Assembly: GCA_027972325.1 (NCBI GenBank)
Contig: JAPMOS010000270.1
Location: 1-37,194 of the forward strand
Direction: 5' to 3'
Origin: Paratrimastix pyriformis
Lineage: Eukaryota > Preaxostyla > Paratrimastigidae
DNA: 37,194 nucleotides
Shown here: positions 17,504 through 25,081 of the stretch, piece after piece
Layout of the letters: each line of letters opens with the position of its first letter
How positions within the stretch are numbered: position 1 is the stretch's first letter
Translations under genes and position numbers: made by a program
The notes under the pieces: model-generated
Told to the model about the DNA's origin: nothing
The model's database searches: none
Seen by the model: the letters and a program-made list of their open reading frames with translations, nothing else

Positions 17504-17644
17504 GTCATACAACACTTGTTTTCCCGTCATTTTAGACATGACAGCCGCACAAATAGCTACAATTTCCTCTGTCTCAGCATCAAACTGTGCAGCTCTTCGT
17601 CGATGTGTACCTTTTGACTTACGTGGCTCCTTGGAAGTATCCAT
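17504..17644 (-). CDS. Viral basic protein, 3' end removed by DIRS-B
   Basis: The minus-strand frame starts at ATG 17644, 30 bp after the stop of the cysteine-rich gene and in the same direction. About 46 residues of viral sequence remain: a basic N-terminus (KEPRKSKGTHRRRAAQFDAE), then ETEEIVAICAAVMSKMTGKQ, and then the reading runs into DIRS-B. An earlier in-frame ATG at 17677 overlaps the upstream stop. I prefer 17644 because TGTATTA lies 13 nt upstream of it. No family is recognised. A small basic virion or DNA-binding protein is possible. Confidence 0.5.
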
Positions 17645-17673
17645 TGTCTTCAATAATAATACACGAGAAATTT

Positions 17674-18822
17674 TCATAGGATCGATGTCAGTGTGAATAC
17701 AACAGCACCAAACAATAAAAATGGAGTGTAATTAGTTGATTCCGTGTCATGTGCAATAGGCTCGACAGGAGGAATTGGTTCGACAGGCGTAATAGGCTCA
17801 ACAGGCGTAATAGGCTCCGCAGGTGTAATTGGTTCAACAGGTGGACTCGGTTTCTCATCTTTTTCTTTCTTTGCATTTACAACACATTCATTAAGTTGTT
17901 GTATTTGGACATTTGTTAATGTGCCTACATTCTTCCAATCTATTATATTACGACAATCAACACAAACTAAGTCACCCCATTGCGGTTTTGATGGCATCTC
18001 AGGCTTATTTACATTAATCTGTGCTATTCGTTGTGATAAGTACTCAGGCTTGTAATAAAATGTCATCATGAATTCACCCGTTTTGTTCTGACGGTTTAAC
18101 TCACTCCATTCACATGATTGGACATTAAGATTTGATAAATCGAGTCCATTTTGCTTTATAGTTGACGCAATGTATTTGTCCTTATCAGTCATCAGGCTGA
18201 AGGCAATTGAATCAATATTCCATAAGCCCGTGATTGTTGCATGGATGTATTGAATAGAATCATTCATAAAATACCATTTGTCGTATTCATCTTTCCATTT
18301 GTCAAACTTAGCATAATAGTCATCCATCTGTTTTAGGTATGAATCATTCATTTTGATAATGTTTTGAACCCCTTTTTCACATTCAGATAACTCTTTAGGG
18401 GCTGAATCTTCAATGTCTTTCAGACAGTCCCAATTTTTGGCACATGACTCAATCTTCGAACAGTTTACACACTTTTGGAACTGTGTCTCAGTTGTCGATT
18501 TAGCTATTGCTGGAAAAAACTCCGTATATGAATCAAAGTCAAAGTTGTTGGAGTGTGCAAAAGTTAATGCCTGTGGCACCGTGAAATCACTGTAAAAGGC
18601 TCTCGTCTTACTCCCTCCGCGTAACGGCATTTCAACACGTAACTTAGCATATAATGCCTTTAACTCACGCTTTCTGTCTTCACCTTCCACCTTCATCAGA
18701 TTGTCATATCGACGTTTTGATATAAAGTCCATTTTCAACGTCAACCTGATGTAACTGACATTGTTCTGTTGAAAAGCATTGATGAACTTACTTTCAGTAT
18801 CCAATGAATTCCACTGAATCAT
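17674..18822 (-). CDS. Cysteine-rich, C-terminally anchored viral membrane protein (A16/G9/J5-like, tentative)
   Basis: This clean frame of 382 residues is on the minus strand. An ectodomain-like N-terminal half leads to a cysteine cluster at about residues 116-130 (FQKCVNCSKIESCAKNWDC). A helical region rich in Asp/Tyr/Lys follows. A second cluster near 295-320 includes LVCVDCRNIIDW and QQLNECV. Next is a stalk of about seven PVEPI/PAEPI-type repeats, and finally a hydrophobic helix (FLLFGAVVFTLTSIL) at the extreme C-terminus. Paired-cysteine domains plus a C-terminal anchor recall the A16/G9/J5 entry-fusion family of poxviruses and relatives. The divergent neighbour has the layout of the partner L1/F9 family. 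The start ATG 18822 is preceded 9 nt upstream by TTGTATA. Other cysteine-rich virion membrane proteins remain possible. Confidence 0.6.
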   Translation of the reverse strand: MIQWNSLDTESKFINAFQQNNVSYIRLTLKMDFISKRRYDNLMKVEGEDRKRELKALYAKLRVEMPLRGGSKTRAFYSDFTVPQALTFAHSNNFDFDSYTEFFPAIAKSTTETQFQKCVNCSKIESCAKNWDCLKDIEDSAPKELSECEKGVQNIIKMNDSYLKQMDDYYAKFDKWKDEYDKWYFMNDSIQYIHATITGLWNIDSIAFSLMTDKDKYIASTIKQNGLDLSNLNVQSCEWSELNRQNKTGEFMMTFYYKPEYLSQRIAQINVNKPEMPSKPQWGDLVCVDCRNIIDWKNVGTLTNVQIQQLNECVVNAKKEKDEKPSPPVEPITPAEPITPVEPITPVEPIPPVEPIAHDTESTNYTPFLLFGAVVFTLTSIL

Positions 18823-18831
18823 TCTTAATGC

Positions 18832-18838
18832 TATACAA
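18832..18838 (-). promoter_or_regulatory. TTGTATA motif for the cysteine-rich membrane gene
   Basis: On the minus strand TTGTATA ends 9 nt before ATG 18822. It is mirrored by an identical motif for the divergent gene 18 bp away. Confidence 0.5.
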
Positions 18839-18856
18839 GGTGAAATTCGATGAGTA

Positions 18857-18863
18857 TTGTATA
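18857..18863 (+). promoter_or_regulatory. TTGTATA motif for the MGGN gene
   Basis: TTGTATA ends 4 nt before the ATG at 18868. The intergenic space of 45 bp holds both divergent motifs. Confidence 0.5.
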
Positions 18864-18867
18864 CAAC

Positions 18868-19676
18868 ATGGGTGGAAACATTAGTTATAACTCAATTAGG
18901 CAAGACCTGTTGAACTATCTGTCTGTCAATGAAACCAACATCATCATGCAACAAGTCAATGTGGTTCTTAATGCAAAGAATGAAATCATCTGGTGGGATA
19001 GCCGAGGAATCTCTTCCCCAAACAAACCCAAACCAAGACAAGTCTTGCGTGCTTGCTGTGCAAGTGTTCACTCTTTCTTGGTTTGGGTTTGTTTGGGGCT
19101 ATCCCACGAAGGCTGTCCCTCGTTCTCCGAACTCGTGAAGGAGAATTTCGTAACATAGCTCACATCAAAAACGTGAAGATTTCTTTTGCCAATGACATAA
19201 AGAACCAAATCATAGCCAAAACGATATTGGAATCAACATCTGCCACATCTGCATTCAACGACATCCTCAACAAGATATCAGAAAAGCAAAACCAAGGTGG
19301 TATCTTTACCGCTAACTTTAACGTGCTCGACATGATTAAGAAGCTAAAGAACGTGGTTGATGTCAATCGTGTCAACCAACAGATGCAAAACATAAGAAAC
19401 TCTTTCGACGTTGTCAATTCCTTCCAAGTCATCAACGATGCTTTTGTTCCTTCATCAAGCCTCGAAGATGTGGACTTAACTGCTACCAATCAACTCTACA
19501 ATAAGCAAGTTTATGATTCATTAGCTGAAATATATTCTGAAGTGGATCAACACACAAAAGATGAGGAAGAGCACGACATTGGACAAACTGCTGATAACAC
19601 CACCGCATTGATTGCAATTGCTGCTGTCTTAGTGGTTGGAGGCTTTATCTTTATGAACAAACAAAGCGGAAAGTAA
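18868..19676 (+). pseudogene. N-myristoylated viral membrane protein (L1/F9-like, tentative), interrupted by a mini-DIRS
   Basis: The protein begins MGGNISYN, a good N-myristoylation signal (Gly2, Ser6), which is why ATG 18868 is preferred to the in-frame ATG at 18850. The N-terminal helix region continues to NVVLNAKNEII, where a ~155 bp element is inserted. Beyond it the viral reading resumes with IAHIKNVKISFANDIKNQII, long amphipathic helices, an acidic linker (HTKDEEEHDIGQ) and a C-terminal membrane helix (TTALIAIAAVLVVGGFIFM) with a short basic tail. N-myristate, a helical ectodomain and one C-terminal anchor is the architecture of poxvirus L1/F9 and ASFV E248R. The few cysteines argue for caution. 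It is divergent from the cysteine-rich membrane gene and shares its start motif. Confidence 0.6.
18992..19146. mobile_element. Mini DIRS-C: only the two element ends, inserted in the MGGN gene
   Basis: GGTGGGATAGCCGAGGAATC begins the insert, and the inner arm CCAAACAAACCCAAACCAAGA follows. A ~30 bp spacer leads to the inverted arm TCTTGGTTTGGGTTTGTTTGG and then a right end closing with CGTGAAGGAGAAT. Both outer ends occur, reverse-complemented and joined, in the ICR-like module at 23734-23855. This identifies the insert as the ends of the same family with nothing between. Viral coding sequence flanks it on both sides. Confidence 0.75.
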
Positions 19677-19683
19677 TTTCAAA

Positions 19684-19690
19684 TGTATAT
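19684..19690 (+). promoter_or_regulatory. TGTATAT motif before the 19699 frame
   Basis: TGTATAT ends 8 nt before ATG 19699, immediately after the MGGN gene stop. It matches the motif of the other viral frames. Confidence 0.4.
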
Positions 19691-19698
19691 TATGTCAG

Positions 19699-20345
19699 AT
19701 GAGTCAATCAGAACTGCTTTTCATGGCAAAAGTGGCAAAAGCCTGTATGATGAAACAAAAGTACAACAAAGATTTCATGGTTCCATTGATTGGCACACTG
19801 TCGAGGAACCCTGAGTTCGATGAAAGTCCAATTCCTCATGATGTCGAGCCTGAAGCGTCTGAAGACGAACAAGAAGAACGTGTCCGGAAACGAACAAAGG
19901 CTGAGGAACGTCGGGAAGAAGAAATGGCTTTTCATGAATATATGAAAGGTGGATACACACAAACTCAAATCATCGAAACCGTCAAACAACTCGGACCACA
20001 TGTTCCTTCTCGTATCTTTAACGCGACAATTTTTTGCTAAACAGAACTTTATTCGTGCGTCACCTCAAGCATTTCGTGAGTTAAAAGCCCAAGTCTTCAA
20101 TTGGAGTCCTGATGTGATTGCTGATATGGAACATGAGTACAACGTCGCTTCACACGCTAAAGGTAGTCGAAATATCACTAAACTATTTGGTTCAAAGTAT
20201 GAGACAGTCGCTGAGACAAAACAACAAATGCGTGCTGCAAAAGGCAAGAGACAACCAAAAGCTCATAATCCACAACCGCAAAAAGAATACAACTTACGGT
20301 CCAAAACACGGTTAAAAAGTAAGAATTTCTATTTGTATGGTATTG
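19699..20345 (+). pseudogene. Viral charged protein gene, broken, function unknown
   Basis: Follows the MGGN gene by about 20 bp on the same strand. The N-terminal part has a helical start (MSQSELLFMAKVAKACMMKQ), an acidic segment (DVEPEASEDEQEE) and a strongly basic one (RVRKRTKAEERR). The downstream part is Arg/Lys-rich with SPQAFRELKAQVFNWSP and ends in KEYNLRSKTRLKSKNF. The region is broken about once. No family is recognised. Charge pattern and position suggest a small virion or DNA-packaging-associated protein, which is inference only. Confidence 0.45.
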
Positions 20346-20351
20346 ACAACC

Positions 20352-20923
20352 ATGCACAGAACAGTTGAAACTGTTAACGAAACTCAACTAAATGATACTC
20401 TCCAAGAGCTCCATCATCCTAACAAAGTAATCCTTACGCCTTATGATGAGGCTATTGCTAAACAAGATGAAAGCTTAGCACAGAATGTCGTGAAGATCAG
20501 ATTCGACAGTGGACAAACTGTGTTCATATTAAGAAAGAATGGTATGAGTTATCTGATGTGTTCAAACAACCTGTCATCTTCCAATCATTTGAGCGTTACA
20601 TGAAATGGATTTACCCTCTACTCAACAATTCCGGGCGCGACTTACAGTTCGATGACGATGTGGATTCCATGGCTGAACTCGGTGGATTCATTGAGGAGGT
20701 GTTTAAATACAAACTCGATAAGCTGCTCGTTGAATCTGTCGTGTGTGATGTATCACAAAATAGTGGACTCGTCGATGAGATACAAAAGATGAAACGTTAC
20801 ATCAACAAGTACGAATCCTCAGTAAAAAGGTGACTGAACGGATGCAAAATTTCGAAAATGAATGGCTCGGCTTTATCAAAATGTGGAGCGTCGTATATCA
20901 AAATGATAAGTATAATGGCATCA
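20352..20923 (+). pseudogene. Viral gene of unknown function, broken
   Basis: Codon use is viral. The first part includes NKVILTPYDEAIAKQDESLA and VVKIRFDSGQTVFILRKNGM, a beta-rich stretch. The later part has SFERYMKWIYPLLNNSGRDL, ELGGFIEEVFKYKLDKLLVE and then an amphipathic helix. The coding-like sequence carries about two breaks and runs to the border of the AT-rich module. The family is not recognised. The start at 20352 is chosen because a TTGTAT sequence lies about 15 nt upstream. The in-frame ATG at 20337 is also possible. Confidence 0.4.
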
Positions 20924-21790
20924 GTAGTTATAAAAGGAGAGTTCTGAGACAATCGATTTTCACACACAATTTTTTGAGCTTGCGTTGATATTTGAGGCAA
21001 AAATCGATTTCTTCAGAACAAAATCTTTTTTTCTCATTATATTTTATTGAAAAGGAGCATTTTATTTTATCAGCTTTGAATGATTTAAGCATTAATTTTC
21101 TCGAGTTACAAACAATATTTGAGGCAAAAATCGAATTCTTCAGAGCAAAATCTTTTTTCTCAATGTTTTTTAAGTAAAACGAGCATTTTATTTTTATCAG
21201 CTTTGACTGATTTAAGCATCAATTCATTCGAGCTACAAACGAAATTAGAGGCAAAAAGCGAATTCTCCATGCATTTTCAATTTTATTCCATTTTTTGTCC
21301 CAGAAATTATTTTGCCATTTTTGTCAAATCAAACAATTCAATCAGCTTAAGAATCAAACGAATGAGAATTCAATCAGAAACAGCTTCTCTCTTCATTCAA
21401 AATACAATTGTGACAAAAGTGCTTTTCAAAAGTGATCATTAAATAATGCATCAATCTTAAGTAAATAATGCATTCTTTTTGATTGAATCAGCTCAAATAA
21501 TTGATTCTAAGAAAAATGGAAAAGTATGACAAAATGATAAAACAATATGAAATTTGATTTCAGCACCGAGCCCTTTAAAGCGAAAATTTAAGCAGCTTTG
21601 ACATGAATTGAAAGAGAAATCAATCAGATTTACCTTCTATTTCAAAGAGATAAAAGCAGCGTTTCATCATTTGAGCTATAAGGCTAATAAAGCGGAATTT
21701 TGATGAGCTACTGAGGCTAACTCAATGAAATAGTGAACGAGTGATAGCATTTGATTAACATGTAAAGGTATTTGAAGAAAAAATAATTAT
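20923..21790 (+). repeat. AT-rich repeat module, direct copy 1
   Basis: About 870 bp, mirrored at 12555-13422 and repeated directly at 29085-29890. It is very AT-rich and contains two to three ~127 bp internal repeats. No convincing gene is seen. It starts at the end of the 20352 gene and stops just before a 41-residue frame. Confidence 0.88.
20994..21270 (+). repeat. ~127 bp tandem repeats inside the AT module
   Basis: GAGGCAAAAATCGA-type starts recur at 20994, 21121 and 21248. Each is followed by TTCAGA(A/G)CAAAATCTTTTT, an AGCATTTTATTTT stretch and a GA(A/C)TGATTTAAGCAT stretch. The third copy is partial. The copies have diverged moderately, so they are older than the duplication of the whole module. 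Confidence 0.8.
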
Positions 21791-21798
21791 CTATAGTT

Positions 21799-21806
21799 AG
21801 TATATA
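21799..21806 (+). promoter_or_regulatory. AGTATATA motif before the 41-residue frame
   Basis: AGTATATA ends 4 nt before ATG 21811. It is the same start-proximal A/T motif as in the other viral genes. Confidence 0.35.
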
Positions 21807-21810
21807 GAGA

Positions 21811-21936
21811 ATGAATTGTGATAAACATCCAGTTAAGATTGATAGGGCACTATTTGAACTCATACAGGAGTTGATTCAGCTTCATGGTGATGAATATTTC
21901 AGTGTTACAATAACTAAGAAGAAAGGAGATGAGTGA
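21811..21936 (+). CDS. Small 41-residue viral-type protein
   Basis: A short uninterrupted frame that starts MNCDKHPVKIDRALFELIQE and ends with SVTITKKKGDE before TGA. It reads like a small alpha/beta protein with an amphipathic helix, and its codon use is viral. An A/T motif precedes the ATG by 4 nt. The duplicate at 29912-30037 has an identical frame despite indel noise nearby. No family is recognised, and it could be the start of a longer decayed gene. Confidence 0.4.
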   Translation: MNCDKHPVKIDRALFELIQELIQLHGDEYFSVTITKKKGDE

Positions 21937-21969
21937 CGATTCCACAACAATAGTGTATGAAAATGAATA

Positions 21970-22163
21970 TTTCCATTAACGGAGCTTCATATCATGCAGT
22001 ATATTATCTGTGTCAACACCTTCTCGAGTCAGTCTTCGTTTGACGAGTCTTTTCTTCTTTGTGTCATCAATCTTCTTGACAGCTTTTCAGTGCTCTCCTT
22101 CTCGATGATTTCACCAACCTTCTTCAACGTTTGTAGTGTTTTTTCAACAGTTCTCCAGACTTC
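21970..22163 (-). pseudogene. Remnant of a lysine-rich viral gene, minus strand
   Basis: On the minus strand, coding-like stretches include VWRTVEKTLQTLKKVGEIIE at the upstream side and VKRRLTREGVDTDNILHDMK near the downstream end. They are strongly helical and basic. The gene is broken and its upstream part is cut off by the DIRS-C end module at 22166. It converges on the 41-residue frame. No family is recognised. Confidence 0.4.
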
Positions 22164-22165
22164 AG

Positions 22166-22221
22166 GTTCACTCTTTCTTGGTTTGGGTTTGTTTGGGAAG
22201 AGATTACTCGGCTATCCCACC
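22166..22221. repeat. DIRS-C end module, chimeric
   Basis: TTCACTCTTTCTTGGTTTGG (inner arm as in the right end of the mini-element) is joined to AAGAGATTACTCGGCTATCC (outer sequence of the left end, reverse-complemented). It therefore combines parts of both ends of the family and marks the edge of the GC-rich DIRS-C-related stretch. Confidence 0.65.
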
Positions 22222-22240
22222 ACACAGCAAGCACGCAAAA

Positions 22241-22295
22241 CGGCACTGACATCCAAAATTTTATCAAAAGAATTTGACATGTCATGTCAGTGCCG
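22241..22295. repeat. Perfect 12 bp inverted repeat (hairpin)
   Basis: CGGCACTGACAT (22241-22252) and ATGTCAGTGCCG (22284-22295) flank a 31 bp AT-rich loop. It could be a stem-loop or the ends of a tiny element, and lies just inside the DIRS-C region. Confidence 0.6.
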
Positions 22296-23733
22296 GCAGT
22301 CGACTCGTCCTTTAAGCATAAGCCCATTCGGACGACGACACGCCAGCCACCGACGCAGAGTAAGGTGGGAAGGAGTCAGTACCGCGCAACGCAGTAAACA
22401 ATCCAGCTGGGAGTCACAGCTCCCGAAGGTTTCAAAGAAACGAAGAAGAGAGATTCATGATCAACCATGCGAACCCCAAACATCTCCTCAAGCGGGTCGC
22501 GACCGCCCCGGGGGGTGCACGTCTAGTCAGGGAAAGAGGAGGCTGGAGAAAACCCCGACGCACCGCTGTAACCGGTCAGCAAAAACAGGTGGGAGAAGCC
22601 ACAAATAAGGAGGGGCGAAACCTTCAAAGGCCCCGAAGGTACCGAGTCTTCCGTACTCGGCACCCTCCATAGGGAATCCTTCCCTCAACGGGTCGGACCC
22701 CCGCAAATAAAACAACGAAGAAGATCGGACAAAACAGCGAGAGGACTCGTTGTCCGGCATGGCGCGGGCCAAAGGCACGCGTCGAGAAAACGCAGAGCAC
22801 GACGGAGCCGCGACAGGCACCTTGCCTCGCAGATCCCAGGAGGGTTCTCGCCCCGTGCTCGCGGCTTCTTCGTCACCAGTCGCCGACCGGCGCCGGTGAA
22901 GCGGTGGAGGCAACCTTGCCGTGCAGGCGTCGAGTTCTGTATAGAGAACCCAAGCCCCACCAAAAACGCAAACCCCGAAGGAGAGAGAGCACGAAAGGTG
23001 ACGTATCGATCGCCACTTCAGGGTGCTCAACAAATATCCCTCCCGTGAGAGGGAGGTGTGTGGTGGGGTGAGCGGGGTGGTTCACGGGCACAACGGCCAC
23101 GATGAAATATCACTCGTCAAAACAGAACAGACGACGATGAATGACAAACCCCGACCCCCATTCTGGATGTGGAGGATGCATGGTGCCCACCACGGTAAAG
23201 CCACACAGCTGTGCCACAACAAAACGGGGTGAAAGACAACACCCGCACCAGTCCCTCGAGCTGTTGCCCATTCAGAACAGAAAAGGAGGAAGACAACACC
23301 CCCACACCAGAGTACAACGAGCCGGATGACCCATAAGCTGTTGTTCAAGCAAAGTAGCTGGGGGTGAATGACCACACCTCACCCCACCATGAATGCCCAA
23401 TCACATCAGACGAGGGTGAATGAGGGTGAATGAAGGGTGGTGTCTCAAGGGCAAGAGGCCCCACGAGACCCCAAGACACTGTTGTCAAGGGCACCAAACA
23501 AGGTTGAACAACAGCCACACTCGCCTCCCCACGAGGCCGCCCTCCTGACTTGTCAATCAGATTGTGTGGGTGAACAGGCAGCAGTACAGCCAAGGGAGCA
23601 CGTACGAAGATAGCGCTGCGAAGATAAAATGCCCACCATCAATCACGACCATGGGTACACGTTGAGTCGAAGCTTCGCGGGGAAAGCCGCAACAAACAAA
23701 CCCAGTGCCACTCATCAGGCAGGGTGGGTGGGA
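22296..23733. other. GC-rich DIRS-C-related tail, no gene recognised
   Basis: About 1.4 kb of GC-rich sequence between the end module and the DIRS-C ICR. No RT, RNase H or recombinase motif is seen on either strand. A short basic frame (MARAKGTRRENAEHDGAATG...) spans 22759-22899 on plus but is not convincing. Local repeats include GGGTGAATGA near 23412-23440 and two copies of GAAGACAACACC-like sequence. By analogy with families A and B it may be the long tail that follows an ICR. Confidence 0.45.
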
Positions 23734-23855
23734 GACTTGTCTTGGTTTGGGTTTGTTTGGGGAAGAGATTACTCGGCTATCCCACCATTCTCCTTCACGA
23801 GTTCGGAGAACGAGGGATAGCCAAACAAACCCAAACCAAGAAAGAGTGAACACCA
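23734..23855. repeat. DIRS-C internal complementary region
   Basis: Inverted arms CTTGGTTTGGGTTTGTTTGG and CCAAACAAACCCAAACCAAG enclose GAAGAGATTACTCGGCTATC|CCACCATTCTCCTTCACGAG and its continuation. The left half is the reverse complement of the left end of the mini-element at 18992. The right half is the reverse complement of its right end at 19146. This head-to-tail junction of complemented ends is the DIRS ICR signature. Confidence 0.7.
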
Positions 23856-24093
23856 TACCAAAGGCATAGCTTTCCCCCTTCTGCACTCTACGTGACCCGG
23901 CTAACAGGATGCTCCGCCCAACACTCTTGGCCGATGAGCCGGCTGACTACGGATACCCATCCTGATGTTGGGAGTGCGCGTGCCGGAGGGACAGCACACC
24001 AGAAGGAGCATCAAACAGGTGAGACGTCCCCCGCGTGTGTCCGCGGTCGCCCTCAAAAGTGCGGAGTGCTGTCACTGCTTCCGACACACAAGA
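23856..24093. other. DIRS-C-related sequence up to the DIRS-A2 border, nothing recognised
   Basis: GC-rich DNA without a convincing frame, ending where DIRS-A2 begins. The recombinase gene expected beside an ICR is not recognisable here. Confidence 0.4.
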
Positions 24094-24103
24094 TGGATGA
24101 GCT

Positions 24104-24212
24104 ACAAAGGGGGGGGCTGTGCTCATGACTCGTCTTCGTATTCACCCGACTTTCAAAGAATAATAATAAAAAATAAAACTGAAAATAGTCCACATCACCC
24201 CGTCGTTTCGAG
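24104..24212. repeat. DIRS-A2 3' terminal repeat
   Basis: Matches 6191-6294 of A1 (GGGGGGGCTGTGCTCATGAC ... CCCCGTCGTTTC) with a few base changes. Its inverted partner is absent because the other end of A2 is missing. Confidence 0.85.
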
Positions 24213-24954
24213 TCGAATCCAATCCAAAATGGGATGGGAAGGGTGGGGGAACTAACATATAAGTAGGAAAAAGTCAGCAAAGAAGGAAAGACCACGGAAA
24301 GGACCGCGAGGTTGAGGTGAAAGACCTACCACGCGAAATCCAGCACGAAGTCAAGAAGAAGAGAGGAAAAAGCCAGAACGAGGTCACAAAGGAAAAACCA
24401 CCTCCAATGGCTTAGCGGCGCGGCCGCTGGAACTTCTGCTGCCGCTGCGGCGCAGGTGGAGGCCGCTGGAGGCGCCCGCAGCAGGCCCGGGCCGGGAGAA
24501 ACCGCCCTGAAGCGCGCGAACCGGTAAGGACGGCCAGAGAAACCAGAAGAGGGCTGGTGCTGGCCGCCGGAAGAGAAGCCGGACGCAGGAGCCGAGCCGC
24601 GACCACGCTGGAAGAAACCGCGTTGGTGCTTGCGGCCCGCCAGGGAGGGACGCCCAAGTTGGCCGCCTTGAACAGAGCCGCGGCCGCCTTGTTGCCCGCG
24701 ATGCGCTCTGCGGGGAAGACAAAGGGCCAGGCACGAGGAAGACAAAGGAAAAAGGGACAGCGAAGAGGGAAACAAAGTGAAAAGATGAGACCTCCCGGTG
24801 CTCATAGCACCCGAGATCATCGAACTTGACCGCACTACTCCCTTGGAGTTGCGTGCGAAAACTATCAGCCTTGGTGTCAGCAAAATACACGAAAAACAAG
24901 GCTGGAGCCAAAGAGGACCTGGTCGACATCACATTGCGGTGGGAGGGTGGGAGC

Positions 24955-25044
24955 GATGAGCACAGCCCCCCCTTGTAGCTCATCCATCTTCCGTCCAAAG
25001 TAGGAAGAATGAGAGCTACTCATCGGTAAGGGGGCTGTGCTCAT
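24955..25044. repeat. DIRS-A2 internal complementary region
   Basis: GATGAGCACAGCCCCCCCTT ... GGTAAGGGGGCTGTGCTCAT, as in A1. It still records the right-end sequence that A2 itself has lost. Confidence 0.85.
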
Positions 25045-25081
25045 GACAATTGAAAGGAAAATGCCGACCTGGGTCCTCATT

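Noticed and set aside
20994-21270. CRISPR-like array
   Set aside because: Only two to three diverged 127 bp tandem units with no short repeats separated by unique spacers.
12555-21790. The inverted AT modules as terminal inverted repeats of a 9 kb element
   Set aside because: Viral-type genes lie outside both arms and the inner edge of the left arm is a DIRS-B breakpoint, so the arms are not simple termini.
1951-21936. Polinton (Maverick) assignment for the AT-rich viral genes
   Set aside because: No protein-primed DNA polymerase, retroviral-type integrase, packaging ATPase, protease or capsid gene is visible. The membrane-protein pair and SSB-like gene fit a large DNA virus better. A Polinton-like relative cannot be excluded from one window.
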